Source of the DNA: Hyalangium gracile
GTDB taxonomy: Bacteria; Myxococcota; Myxococcia; Myxococcales; Myxococcaceae
DNA length: 64,000 nt
Direction of reading: 5' to 3'
Assembly (NCBI RefSeq): GCF_020103725.1
Contig: NZ_JAHXBG010000010.1
Location: forward strand, 186,001-250,000
Positions within the stretch are counted from its first letter, which is position 1. Every line of letters begins with the position of its first letter. Shown piece by piece: positions 28,856 to 36,976 of this stretch. The position numbers and the translations under genes were made by a program. The notes under the pieces are model-generated. The model did no database searches and had not been told where the DNA came from. It saw only the letters and a program-made list of their open reading frames with translations.

Positions 28856-28874
28856 GATAATGACAATCAATTTC
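28856..28874. promoter_or_regulatory. Fur-box-like operator
   Basis: GATAATGACAATCAATTTC matches the classical 19-bp Fur box GATAATGATAATCATTATC at 16 positions. It ends 16 bp before the start codon of the RCC1 lipoprotein gene, in a short AT-rich patch that stands out strongly from the GC-rich surroundings. Iron-dependent repression of the two-gene operon downstream is the natural inference. Confidence 0.72.
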
Positions 28875-28890
28875 GGATATTCCGGCGGCG

Positions 28891-30660
28891 ATGAACTTCC
28901 GCCCCTGGATGGTCCTGTCCGCGCTGCTGCTCGTCGCCTGTGAGCCGGCGCCCGTCTCCCCGAAGCACTCCCAGCCGGTCGCCCCGCTGTTCGTGGTGTT
29001 CTCGCCTGGGCCCGTCACGGAGCTCCATGAGGAGTCCGTGCAGGTGTCTGGCCGGGTGAGGGCGGGAGGCGGCCTGCGCGAGCTCACCTGGCAGGCCGAT
29101 GACGGAGCGCCGCGGCCCCTCGCGTTCGAGCTGGATGCGATCGACCAAGCCTTCTCGTTCACGGTGCCCATGGCCGAGGGCGAGCACGTGGTGCGGCTGA
29201 GGGCGGTGGATGGCAACGACGGGGTGGGCTCGGCGACGATGCGCATCACCCGCTCGCCCGCGCCGGACACACGGGCTCCGGAGGTGCGGGTGCTCACGCC
29301 GACGGAGGGCCAGAGCGTCACCGTGAGGCGCGTGCGCCTGGAGGGCACGGCCACGGATGACCGGCGGCTGGCGTCGCTCACGTGGGAGCTCAACGGCGCG
29401 GTGGGACAGGCGGTGGATGTGGCGGCGCTGGGAGCTGGCGGGGCCTTCGCCCTCGAGGTGACGCCTCGCCCCGGCGCCAACGTGGTGGTGCTGCGCGCCA
29501 CGGATGCGAGCGGCCATACCACCGAGGCGACGGCCTCCTTCCACTTCGGCAGCCGGAGCGGCGGTGGCGGGCTGCACAGCGGCGTGGTGCGAGACGGCGC
29601 GCTCTACACGTGGGGCCGCAACAACCGGGGCCAGCTCGGCCTGGGGGCGGCGGTGACGGCGGACCAGAAGCTGCCGCTGCGGGTGCCGGGCTTCGAGGGC
29701 GTGGCCGCCATGGCCTTCAACCAGAACAGCTCGCTGGCGCTGAAGGCGGACGGCACGGTGTGGTCCTGGGGAGAGAATGCGCAGGGCCAGCTCGGCCTGG
29801 GCGCGCCGCCGGATGGGTCGCAGCCGCGCACGCCGGACCTCACGCCCCGCTGGAGCCCCACGCGCATCGCCGGCCTGAGCGGCGCGGTGGCCATCACCCT
29901 GGGCTACCGCCACGCGCTGGTACTGATGGAGGATGGCTCGGTGCGCGCCTTCGGCGACAACAGCACGGGCCAGCTCGGTGACGGCTCCTCGGAGAGCCTG
30001 AGGGACTACCCCGTGACGGTGGTGGGGCTGCCAGAGGTGGTGAAGGTGGTCGCCGGCTCCATGCACTCCGTGGCGCTCGGGCGCAATGGCACGGTCTGGG
30101 TCTGGGGCCGCAACACGTACGGCAACCTGGGCCAGGGCACCGTGGACAGCGCCTCCCACTCCACGCCGGCGCGGGTGCCCGGGCTGGAGAACGTGGTGGA
30201 CATCGCCACGGGGCGCGACCACGTGCTGGCGCTGCACGCGGACGGCACGGTGTCCTCATGGGGGCTGGATGCCAGCGGCCAGCTCGGCTTCGGCGAGGTG
30301 TTCCCCGACGAGGTGAGCGCCATGCCGGTGAAGGTGAAGGGGCTGACGGACGCGCGCGCCATCTTCGCCAACGGCAACATGAGCTACGCGCAGCGGGCGG
30401 ATGGCGCGCTCGTCTCCTGGGGGCAGAACTTCAACGGCCAGCTCGGCAATGGCGGCAAGACGGACGTGAACGTGCCGACGCCCTCCGTCCCGCTGCTGTC
30501 GGGGCTGCTCACCCTGGCGCCGGGCGCCACGCACGTCATCTCCATCCGGAAGGATGGGGCGCTCTTCGCCTGGGGCTGGAACGCCCGCGGCAGCCTCGGT
30601 CGGGATGATCTGCTGGACAACTGGTCCTACCCCGAGCCGATCCAGGTCACGCTGCCGTGA
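28891..30660 (+). CDS. RCC1-repeat lipoprotein
   Basis: 589 aa. Lipobox LLLVACE (Cys16). Residues 30-205 form two Ig-like beta domains (VQVSGRVRAGGGLRELTWQ; VRRVRLEGTATDDRRLASLT). Residues 215-585 hold about seven RCC1-type propeller repeats (LYTWGRNNRGQLGLG, VWSWGENAQGQLGLG, VRAFGDNSTGQLGDG, LFAWGWNARGSLGRD). RCC1 propellers bind proteins or ligands and have no enzyme signature. Downstream of a Fur-box-like site and coupled (GTGA) to the di-haem protein gene, so it is probably a surface component of an iron-responsive pair. Partner unknown. Confidence 0.9.
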   Translation: MNFRPWMVLSALLLVACEPAPVSPKHSQPVAPLFVVFSPGPVTELHEESVQVSGRVRAGGGLRELTWQADDGAPRPLAFELDAIDQAFSFTVPMAEGEHVVRLRAVDGNDGVGSATMRITRSPAPDTRAPEVRVLTPTEGQSVTVRRVRLEGTATDDRRLASLTWELNGAVGQAVDVAALGAGGAFALEVTPRPGANVVVLRATDASGHTTEATASFHFGSRSGGGGLHSGVVRDGALYTWGRNNRGQLGLGAAVTADQKLPLRVPGFEGVAAMAFNQNSSLALKADGTVWSWGENAQGQLGLGAPPDGSQPRTPDLTPRWSPTRIAGLSGAVAITLGYRHALVLMEDGSVRAFGDNSTGQLGDGSSESLRDYPVTVVGLPEVVKVVAGSMHSVALGRNGTVWVWGRNTYGNLGQGTVDSASHSTPARVPGLENVVDIATGRDHVLALHADGTVSSWGLDASGQLGFGEVFPDEVSAMPVKVKGLTDARAIFANGNMSYAQRADGALVSWGQNFNGQLGNGGKTDVNVPTPSVPLLSGLLTLAPGATHVISIRKDGALFAWGWNARGSLGRDDLLDNWSYPEPIQVTLP

Positions 30661-32096
30661 GGCCCGTGCTCCTGCCGCTGCTGGCGCTGCTGCTCGCGCT
30701 CGCGGCCTGCCAGTCCGAGGAGGCTCGGCCCCCACCGCCACCGCCGGAGGAGCCTCGGCCTCCAGAGGAGCCTCGCCATGACTTCGTCGAGCCGGGCGAG
30801 GAGTCGCCCGGTGGCGCGACGACCGTGCGGGACACGAGCCGTGACGCCTTCACCCACCCGGCGGCCAACCTCACGCTGGAGCGGCGCTCCGAGTTCATCG
30901 TCGGCGAGGCCTTCTTCGAGACGGACTGGTTCGCCGCGCCCAACGCCCGGACGGATCGGGACGGGCTGGGGCCGCTCTTCAACGCCCTCTCCTGCCTGGC
31001 CTGCCACGAGCGCAACGGACGCGGTGCGGCGCCCGACCCCTCCCAGCCGCCGCTCTCGCTGCTGATGCGGCTGAGCGTGCCGGGCACGGACTCGCGAGGC
31101 GCTCCCCTTCCCGAGCCCAGCTACGGAGATCAGCTGCAGCCGCGCGCCGTGGCGAGCGTCCCTCCGGAGGCCCGCGTGGCGGTGCGCAACACCGAGCGGG
31201 CGGGCACCTTCGAGGACGGCGAGCCCTACGGGCTTCAGGTGCCCGAGTACGTGCTCTCGGAGCTGGCCCATGGCCCGCTGCATCCGGACACGCGCCTGTC
31301 GCCCCGGATGGCGCAGCCGATGTTCGGGCTGGGGCTGCTGGCCGCCGTGCCGGAGTCCACCCTGCTGGAGTGGGCGGATCCGGAGGACGCGGACGGCGAC
31401 GGCATCTCCGGGCGTCCCAACCGCGTGTGGAACAAGCGGCTCGGACAGACGGTGCTGGGGCGCTTCGGCTGGAAGGCGAACCAGCCGGACCTGGAGCACC
31501 AGAACGCGGGCGCCATGGCGGGAGACCTGGGCATCACCTCGCCGCTGGCGCTCGACGAGCCCTGCACGGCCGCCCAGGCCGAGTGTCTCGCCGCGCCCAA
31601 CGGGGGCACGCCCGAGCTGGATGCGCGCAGGCTCACGGCGCTCACCTTTTATACCCACGTCATCGGAGTGCCCGCGCGCCAGGGCGTGGACGCGGCCGAG
31701 ACGCTCCGGGGCAAGGATGTCTTCCACCGGGTGGGCTGCGCGAAGTGCCACCGGCCCTCGGTGGTGACGGGCACGCTGGAGGGCTACCCGGAGCTCTCCG
31801 GCCAGCGCATCTGGCCATACACGGACCTGCTGCTGCATGACCTGGGCGAGGCGCTGGCGGACGGGCGCGAGGACTTCGCCGCCTCCGGGCGGGAGTGGCG
31901 CACGCCTCCGCTGTGGGGGCTCGGGCGGACGCAGGAGGTGAGCGGCCACACGCGCCTGCTGCACGATGGACGGGCGCGCTCGGTGATGGAGGCCATCCTC
32001 TGGCACGGCGGCGAGGCCGAGCCCGCGCGCGAGCGGGTCCGGCGCCTCTCGAGCCAGGAGCGGGCCGCCCTGCTCACCTTCCTCGACTCTCTCTGA
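30657..32096 (+). CDS. Di-haem DUF1111 (thiol oxidoreductase-like) lipoprotein
   Basis: 479 aa, GTG at 30657 overlapping the preceding stop. Lipobox LLALAACQ (Cys18), a Pro/Glu-rich linker, then the DUF1111/COG3488 domain with two c-type haem motifs: CLACH (Cys113, Cys116, His117) and CAKCH (Cys361, Cys364, His365). DUF1111 proteins are related to di-haem peroxidases and are often found beside imelysin-type iron-uptake proteins; here an RCC1 lipoprotein takes that place. Works in the periplasm or at the outer membrane after haem attachment by the cytochrome c maturation system. The reaction is unproven in the family. Confidence 0.9.
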   Translation: MRPVLLPLLALLLALAACQSEEARPPPPPPEEPRPPEEPRHDFVEPGEESPGGATTVRDTSRDAFTHPAANLTLERRSEFIVGEAFFETDWFAAPNARTDRDGLGPLFNALSCLACHERNGRGAAPDPSQPPLSLLMRLSVPGTDSRGAPLPEPSYGDQLQPRAVASVPPEARVAVRNTERAGTFEDGEPYGLQVPEYVLSELAHGPLHPDTRLSPRMAQPMFGLGLLAAVPESTLLEWADPEDADGDGISGRPNRVWNKRLGQTVLGRFGWKANQPDLEHQNAGAMAGDLGITSPLALDEPCTAAQAECLAAPNGGTPELDARRLTALTFYTHVIGVPARQGVDAAETLRGKDVFHRVGCAKCHRPSVVTGTLEGYPELSGQRIWPYTDLLLHDLGEALADGREDFAASGREWRTPPLWGLGRTQEVSGHTRLLHDGRARSVMEAILWHGGEAEPARERVRRLSSQERAALLTFLDSL

Positions 32097-32108
32097 GGGG
32101 CAGCGGGC

Positions 32109-34082
32109 TCACGCCTGCGCGGGCCTGGCGCTCGCGTGGACGGCGACGCCGGCCCGAGGCAGGAGGACGCGGAAGGTGGCGCCCTGGCCCGGCACGCTGT
32201 CCACCGTCACCGCGCCGCCATGGGCCTCGACGATGCGGCGCACCCGGTAGAGCCCCAGCCCCAGGCCTCCGTAGTGGCGGGCCGACACGGCGCGCTCGAA
32301 GCGCTGGAAGAGCCCCTCCACGCGCTCGGGGGCAATGCCGATGCCGTGGTCGCGCACCTGCAGCACCGCCGTTTCGGACTGGGACTCGAGCGCCACCTCC
32401 ACGGGCTTGCCCGGGCCGAACTTCATCGCGTTGGCCAGCAGGTGCTTCACCACCTGCGCCATGCGGACGCGATCCCAGCGCCCCGGCGTGCTCGGCATCG
32501 GGCGCAGCACGAGGTGACAGCCGGCGCGGGAGGCCTCCTGCTCCGAGCGGGACACCGCCTCGCGCACCACCACGGCCAGGTCCACGTCCTCCAGTTCCAG
32601 CCGCGGCGCCTGGTGGAGCTGGGACACGTCCAGCAGCGTGTCCACGAGGCTGGCGAGCCGCTCCACCTGCCGGTCCGCGGAGCCGAGCGCCTGGGTGATG
32701 CTCTCGGGCGACCAGGGCCTGTCCTCGTTCAGCGTCGTCGTCACGCCCTGGAGCCGCAGCCGCAGCGCGGTGAGGGGCGTGCGCAGCTCGTGGGCCGCCA
32801 CGCTGAGGAACTCGTCGCGCGTGCGGACCGCCTCCTGCGTCTCGCGCAGCAGGCGCAGCCGCTCGGTGACGTCGTCGATGATGCCGGCCATGCGCACCGG
32901 CCGTCCCGCGGCGTCGCGCAGGGCGCGGCCCCGGCTCACGCAGGAGCGGTAGCCGCCGTCGGCATGGCGCAGCCGGAAGGAGACATCATAGGGAGCGGCC
33001 TGCTCCAGGTGGGACGACAGGGCGTTCACCACCGTGTCGCGGTCCTCCAGGTGCAGCCGCTCCACGAAGGCTTCATAGGTGCCCGGGAAGGCGTCCGGCG
33101 CCAGGCCGAGCATCTCCAGCAGGCGCGGGCTGCACCAGAACGAGCGGCGTCGGAGATCCCAGTCCCAGACGCCATCGAAGGACCCGGCGACGATGAGGCG
33201 GTAGCGCTCCTCGCTCTCGCTGACGGCGCGCTCGGCCTGGGTGAGCAGACCCACCTGACGCTCGAGCCGCCGCACCATGCCGTGCAGGTGCTCGTCGACG
33301 GAGGGGCTCTGGTCCGAGGCGACGGAGACGGAGCCGCCGTGGCGCAGCTCACGCAGGAGCGCGCCGATGATCTCGTCTCCGTCCTGGGAGCGGCGCACGA
33401 AGCCGTTGGCGCCCACGTTCTGGGCCATGCGCAGGTCCAGCTCATCCGGCGCACCGATGTGCGTGAGGAGGACGGGCACGTGGGCCAGGCGCGGCTCCTT
33501 GCGGAGGGCCAGACACAGCCGGAAGCCATCCATTCCGGGCATCAGCACATCCGCGAGCACCGCGTCCGGCCGCCTCCTGCGAGCCACCTCCAGGGCGGAC
33601 AGCCCATCGGTGGCCATCACCACGTCGAAGTGGAAGGGCGCGAGCAGCAGCAGGAGCAGCTTGCGGGAGACGGGGTCGTCATCGGCCACGAGGAGGGTCG
33701 GGCGGTGCACGCCATCGGGAGTCTGGGCTTCGGGCGGCAGGGTGGCGCGGACGGCGGCCACCAGGGCGCCGAGGGAGAGCGGGTGGCCCAGGAAGACGGC
33801 CCGGAGCTTCTGACGGGACAGCCGCTCCTGCTCGGCGGCGGAGGCAATCACGAGCAGGGGTGCGCCCAGGGCCTCCAGCGCACGACGCGGTGCATCCTCG
33901 GAGGCCAGGCCCTCCAGGGGCGCGCTCGCCTCGAGCACGATGGCGTCGGGCCGGGGTCCCCACGAGGTGATGGCCGAGACGGAGTCCGCCTCATGGACCT
34001 GCCAGCCCTGGCTCTCCAGCGCCAGCGTCTGGAGGGCTCGGACATGGGGCGAGCCCGAAATGAGGAGGATGAGGGGCTTCAT
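32109..34082 (-). CDS. Hybrid histidine kinase with pseudo-receiver, receiver, PAS, HisKA and HATPase
   Basis: 657 aa from the ATG at 34082; the frame extends upstream without protein character. Residues 1-115 resemble a receiver fold (LILLISGSPHVRALQTLAL) but lack the acidic pair and acceptor Asp, so this is a pseudo-receiver. A complete receiver follows (LLVADDDPVSRKL, Asp in AVLADVLMPGMDG), but its usual Lys is replaced (GFVRRSQDG), so phosphate switching may be altered. Then PAS (about 280-410), HisKA with His431 in VAAHELRTPLTAL, and HATPase (LANAMKFGPG, GGLGLGLYRVRRIV). Soluble. Convergent with the DUF1111 gene, stops 12 bp apart; no neighbouring partner. Confidence 0.9.
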   Translation of the reverse strand: MKPLILLISGSPHVRALQTLALESQGWQVHEADSVSAITSWGPRPDAIVLEASAPLEGLASEDAPRRALEALGAPLLVIASAAEQERLSRQKLRAVFLGHPLSLGALVAAVRATLPPEAQTPDGVHRPTLLVADDDPVSRKLLLLLLAPFHFDVVMATDGLSALEVARRRRPDAVLADVLMPGMDGFRLCLALRKEPRLAHVPVLLTHIGAPDELDLRMAQNVGANGFVRRSQDGDEIIGALLRELRHGGSVSVASDQSPSVDEHLHGMVRRLERQVGLLTQAERAVSESEERYRLIVAGSFDGVWDWDLRRRSFWCSPRLLEMLGLAPDAFPGTYEAFVERLHLEDRDTVVNALSSHLEQAAPYDVSFRLRHADGGYRSCVSRGRALRDAAGRPVRMAGIIDDVTERLRLLRETQEAVRTRDEFLSVAAHELRTPLTALRLRLQGVTTTLNEDRPWSPESITQALGSADRQVERLASLVDTLLDVSQLHQAPRLELEDVDLAVVVREAVSRSEQEASRAGCHLVLRPMPSTPGRWDRVRMAQVVKHLLANAMKFGPGKPVEVALESQSETAVLQVRDHGIGIAPERVEGLFQRFERAVSARHYGGLGLGLYRVRRIVEAHGGAVTVDSVPGQGATFRVLLPRAGVAVHASARPAQA

Positions 34083-34364
34083 CGAGGTGTACGCGCTGGC
34101 TGCTCGGGCAAAGTTGGGAAGCCCTCTTCCAGGATGGAAGAGATCGCAGTCTCGGCATCGAGGCCGCACAGTCAAGACGCCATTCCGGCGGATGTTCAAA
34201 GTTGCAATTCAAATTGCGCACGGCACCGGAGATTGGAGCGCCACCTCGCCTGGTCCCTGGGCGAAGTCGCGGTGGCGCCCCGGCGGAACGAAGATGGAGG
34301 GCTGAACCCACGCATCACCTTCGCTTCTCGCGGTCGCGTGCTCTGGGGAGGTGCCAGGAATGGG

Positions 34365-34626
34365 ATGCGCGTGCTCGCGCTGGGTTGGCTCCTGGCCGGG
34401 TGCGGCGAGGACGAGCCTCCCGCGCCACCGGAGCTGAGTCTTCGCGCAGGAGGAGGATCCGAACGCGCCCGAGGAGCTGCCAGGCCTGCTCCTGGTGGTC
34501 CCGACTCCGGAGCCGACCCTGGGCAAGGCGGTGCGACTCACCGCGGCCGTGGTGACGGAGGCGCAGGCCCGCGCGACGGACTCACGCTCGGGCACGCTCC
34601 AGTGGGGCCCGGACGCCTGTCCCTGA
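34365..34626 (+). pseudogene. Frameshifted lipoprotein gene remnant
   Basis: ATG at 34365, behind GGGGAGG, opens a good lipoprotein signal (MRVLALGWLLAGCGEDEPP). The continuing protein-like sequence (EDPNAPEELPGLLLVVPTPE, then AVRLTAAVVTEAQARATDS and CP-stop at 34626) is in another frame, so a single-base indel near 34440-34450 splits it. The joined product would be about 87 residues and may itself be a truncated head of a longer lipoprotein. A dispersed palindromic repeat begins 50 bp downstream. Confidence 0.6.
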
Positions 34627-34675
34627 ACCCCATCAGGCAGGTCGGCCAATGCCCCCTGTCGGGCCGAACCCGGAC

Positions 34676-34704
34676 CGAACTGGTATGACAAGCAGACCAG
34701 TTCG
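34676..34704 (+). repeat. Dispersed palindromic repeat, copy 2
   Basis: 29-bp core identical to copy 1 (arms CGAACTGGT and ACCAGTTCG, spacer ATGACAAGCAG). The 5' flank keeps only part of the longer unit. Located just after the frameshifted lipoprotein remnant. Confidence 0.92.
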
Positions 34705-34826
34705 GTCTGGTCGCGCGCGACAGGGCCACCTCTTCAACGACGGTCCACCGGACTATCGGGAGTCGGCGGGGTCCGACGTGGGCTGCCGCTTGCGGCGGGG
34801 AGCGACAGCAGGGGCGTAGAGGTTCC

Positions 34827-36029
34827 TCAACCTGTGCTCTTCACTGGATGCACACAGGCACGCCGCAAGGCGCTGACGAGCGGGCGGAAGCGGTTCAGGA
34901 AGTCTCCCGGCCCTGCGTTCCCGTTCGTGATGATGCCCACCGCCAGACCCGTGGCGTGGTCGCCGAAGCCGAGCGTGCAGAACGCACCGGCATGCCCGAA
35001 GCAGGAGCTCGTAGCCCATGCTCCGTAGAACGAGGGCCAGGGCGTGCCAACCAGGAACCCACGCCCCGCCGAGAACGGAAGCCGGTTGCTGCGATCGAGG
35101 CCGAAGACAGCTCGCGCGGTATAGGCACGCACGGTGCTCTCAGCCAGGAGTCGCTGCCCCCCACGAGCGACGCCTCCGCTGACGAGCAGTTCATAGAGGG
35201 CGGCGAGATGCGCGGCATCCGTCCATAAGCTCGCGCCAGGGACGAAGGCCGTCAGCACCTGCGGCGCGTTGTAGACCGTCTCGAGCTGGGCGCTGACGTC
35301 CACCTCGTGCACGCGCACGGCGCGGGAGCCTACCCAGTAGCTGCGGGCCACCTGCGATGCCTCCTCGGCTCTTCCCTGGAAGCGCATACCCACCACGCCC
35401 GCCGGAGCGAGCAGCTCGCGTTCGCAGAGAGCCGGCAGTGGCTGCCCCGTCACGCGCCGGACGACCTCGGCGAGGATCCATCCGAACTCGTTGGGGTGGT
35501 ACGCCAGGGTCCCACGTCTGTAGCGAGGAACGGCCCGCACCAGGGCGTCCACCACCGCGTCCCAGTCTCCCCACTTCTCCCAGGACTGGATGAAATCAGG
35601 CAGGAGCACACCCCCGCGGTGCGTCAGGACATCGAGCAGGGTGATGGCGTCCTTGCCGTGGGCCGCGAACTCCGGAAAGTACCGCGCCACCGGAGCCGAG
35701 AGCTCCACCTGCCCCGCCTCCTCCAGCCGTGCGATGGCGAGCGCCACCAGCGGCTTGCTCGCGGAGAAGACATTGAAGCGCGTCTCGGGCGTGACGACGG
35801 CCTCCGCGACCTCCTGCCGGAAGCCTCGTGCGAGCCCCACCGCGAGGTTGGCGACGCAGTGTCCTGCCCGGCGCACCACCAGCTGCCCTCCCGGAAAGGC
35901 ACCACGGGCCTGCTGCGCGCGGAAGAGTCCGAGCGCGCGCTCGAGCCTCGCTGGATCCATTCCGGCCGACGCGGGAGCCACCACGGGGTCATGAGGGAAA
36001 GATTTGTGCATGGCAGGCCTGGTCACCAT
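34827..36029 (-). CDS. Serine beta-lactamase-fold hydrolase (class C / EstB type)
   Basis: 400 aa from the ATG at 36029 (an ATG at 36011 is also possible). Penicillin-binding/beta-lactamase fold with active-site SxxK in VFSASKPLVAL and the YxN-type motif in AYHPNEFGW; the third motif is probably FGHAGAF rather than KTG, as in esterase-type members. No signal peptide, so a cytosolic esterase or peptidase is likelier than antibiotic resistance. Stands alone; the region on each side holds a pseudogene and a copy of the dispersed palindrome. Confidence 0.88.
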   Translation of the reverse strand: MVTRPAMHKSFPHDPVVAPASAGMDPARLERALGLFRAQQARGAFPGGQLVVRRAGHCVANLAVGLARGFRQEVAEAVVTPETRFNVFSASKPLVALAIARLEEAGQVELSAPVARYFPEFAAHGKDAITLLDVLTHRGGVLLPDFIQSWEKWGDWDAVVDALVRAVPRYRRGTLAYHPNEFGWILAEVVRRVTGQPLPALCERELLAPAGVVGMRFQGRAEEASQVARSYWVGSRAVRVHEVDVSAQLETVYNAPQVLTAFVPGASLWTDAAHLAALYELLVSGGVARGGQRLLAESTVRAYTARAVFGLDRSNRLPFSAGRGFLVGTPWPSFYGAWATSSCFGHAGAFCTLGFGDHATGLAVGIITNGNAGPGDFLNRFRPLVSALRRACVHPVKSTG

Positions 36030-36086
36030 GGAATCGAAACGTCCATGCTAGTCGCTCGGTCCTCCACCCAGGCGCCGAACAGCCAG

Positions 36087-36115
36087 CGAACTGGTATGAC
36101 AAGCAGACCAGTTCG
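36087..36115 (+). repeat. Dispersed palindromic repeat, copy 3
   Basis: Same 29-bp core as copies 1 and 2, in the 146-bp gap between the start of the serine hydrolase gene and the 3' end of the broken sigma-54 activator gene. Confidence 0.92.
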
Positions 36116-36175
36116 CACAGAAAGCGCCCGGAGCGCGTCGCCCGTGTGCGATGACGGCTCAGTGGGAGGGGGAGC

Positions 36176-36780
36176 TCAGCTCCGGCGCGGCGCTGTTTCC
36201 CCCCGACTGTCTCGTGCCAGGGCGCCGTAGCGCTTCAGCTTCCGGTAGAGCGTGGCGGCGCCGATGCCGAGCTGTCGCCCAGCAACAGCGTCCCTCCGCT
36301 GGCCGCCTCGAGCAGCCCGGGCCGGTCGCGCACCGCGCCCGTGAACGCTCCGCGCGCATGGCCGAAGAGCTCGCTCTCCAGCAGCGTCTCCGAGAGCGCC
36401 GCGCAGTTGATGGCCAGGAACGGCCCGGACGCCCGCGAGGACTCCTCGTGGATGAGCCGCGCCACCCGCTCCTTGCCGACCCCACTCTCGCCCGTGATGA
36501 GCACGGTGGAGTCCACCTGCGCCACCCGCCGCGCCAGCTCGATCACCCGCCGCAGCTCCCGCTCCGCGCGCACCAGCGCCGCGGTGACCTGGCGCAGCGC
36601 TCCTTCCAGCCCCTCCTGCCCGAAGAAGGGCAGGTGCGGCTCCAGCGCGGCGCCCCAGGCCTCCCGCGTCCTCGCGTGGAAGTCTCGCCCGGCTGGAGGC
36701 GCTCTTCTCCCGCCAGACTCCACGCTCCCCTGCCCGCAGAGCAGGCGAGCCAGCGGCCTCTCCGGGCGCACTCTGTCCAC
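36176..36780 (-). pseudogene. Internally deleted sigma-54 activator (NtrC-type) gene
   Basis: From GTG 36780 the frame gives a linker and an AAA+ head with Walker A GESGVGKE and the sigma-54 loop GAFTGA. Immediately after SGGTLLL the sequence jumps: Walker B, arginine finger and the rest of the ATPase are missing. The next bases encode, one frame over, a Fis-type recognition helix ([18 protein letters not shown]) to a stop at 36176. About 600 bp normally separates these points, so an out-of-frame deletion joined them. The product would have neither ATPase nor DNA-binding function. Confidence 0.85.
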
Positions 36781-36976
36781 TACCCACCGGGCCCGTGCCC
36801 TGGCGCGGGTCAGGTCAGGTCGGATGCAGCCCTACAGTCCAAAAGGGCGAACGTTTATAATAAGTCTCCGCGAGTTTAGCCTTGATTCCGGGCCATGAAG
36901 TGCAAATACATGGGCCCTCAGAATTTTGCCCCCCGAGCTGGAACATCCCGGGGTGGCTGCCTGGAGGCACACACAC

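Noticed and set aside
34827-36029. Antibiotic-resistance beta-lactamase
   Set aside because: No signal peptide and no clear KTG motif; esterase-type members of this fold are much more common in such genomes.
36856-36861. Strong glnA promoter call
   Set aside because: TATAAT is present but no acceptable -35 or sigma-54 -24/-12 pair accompanies it, so it is mentioned only within the glnA entry.
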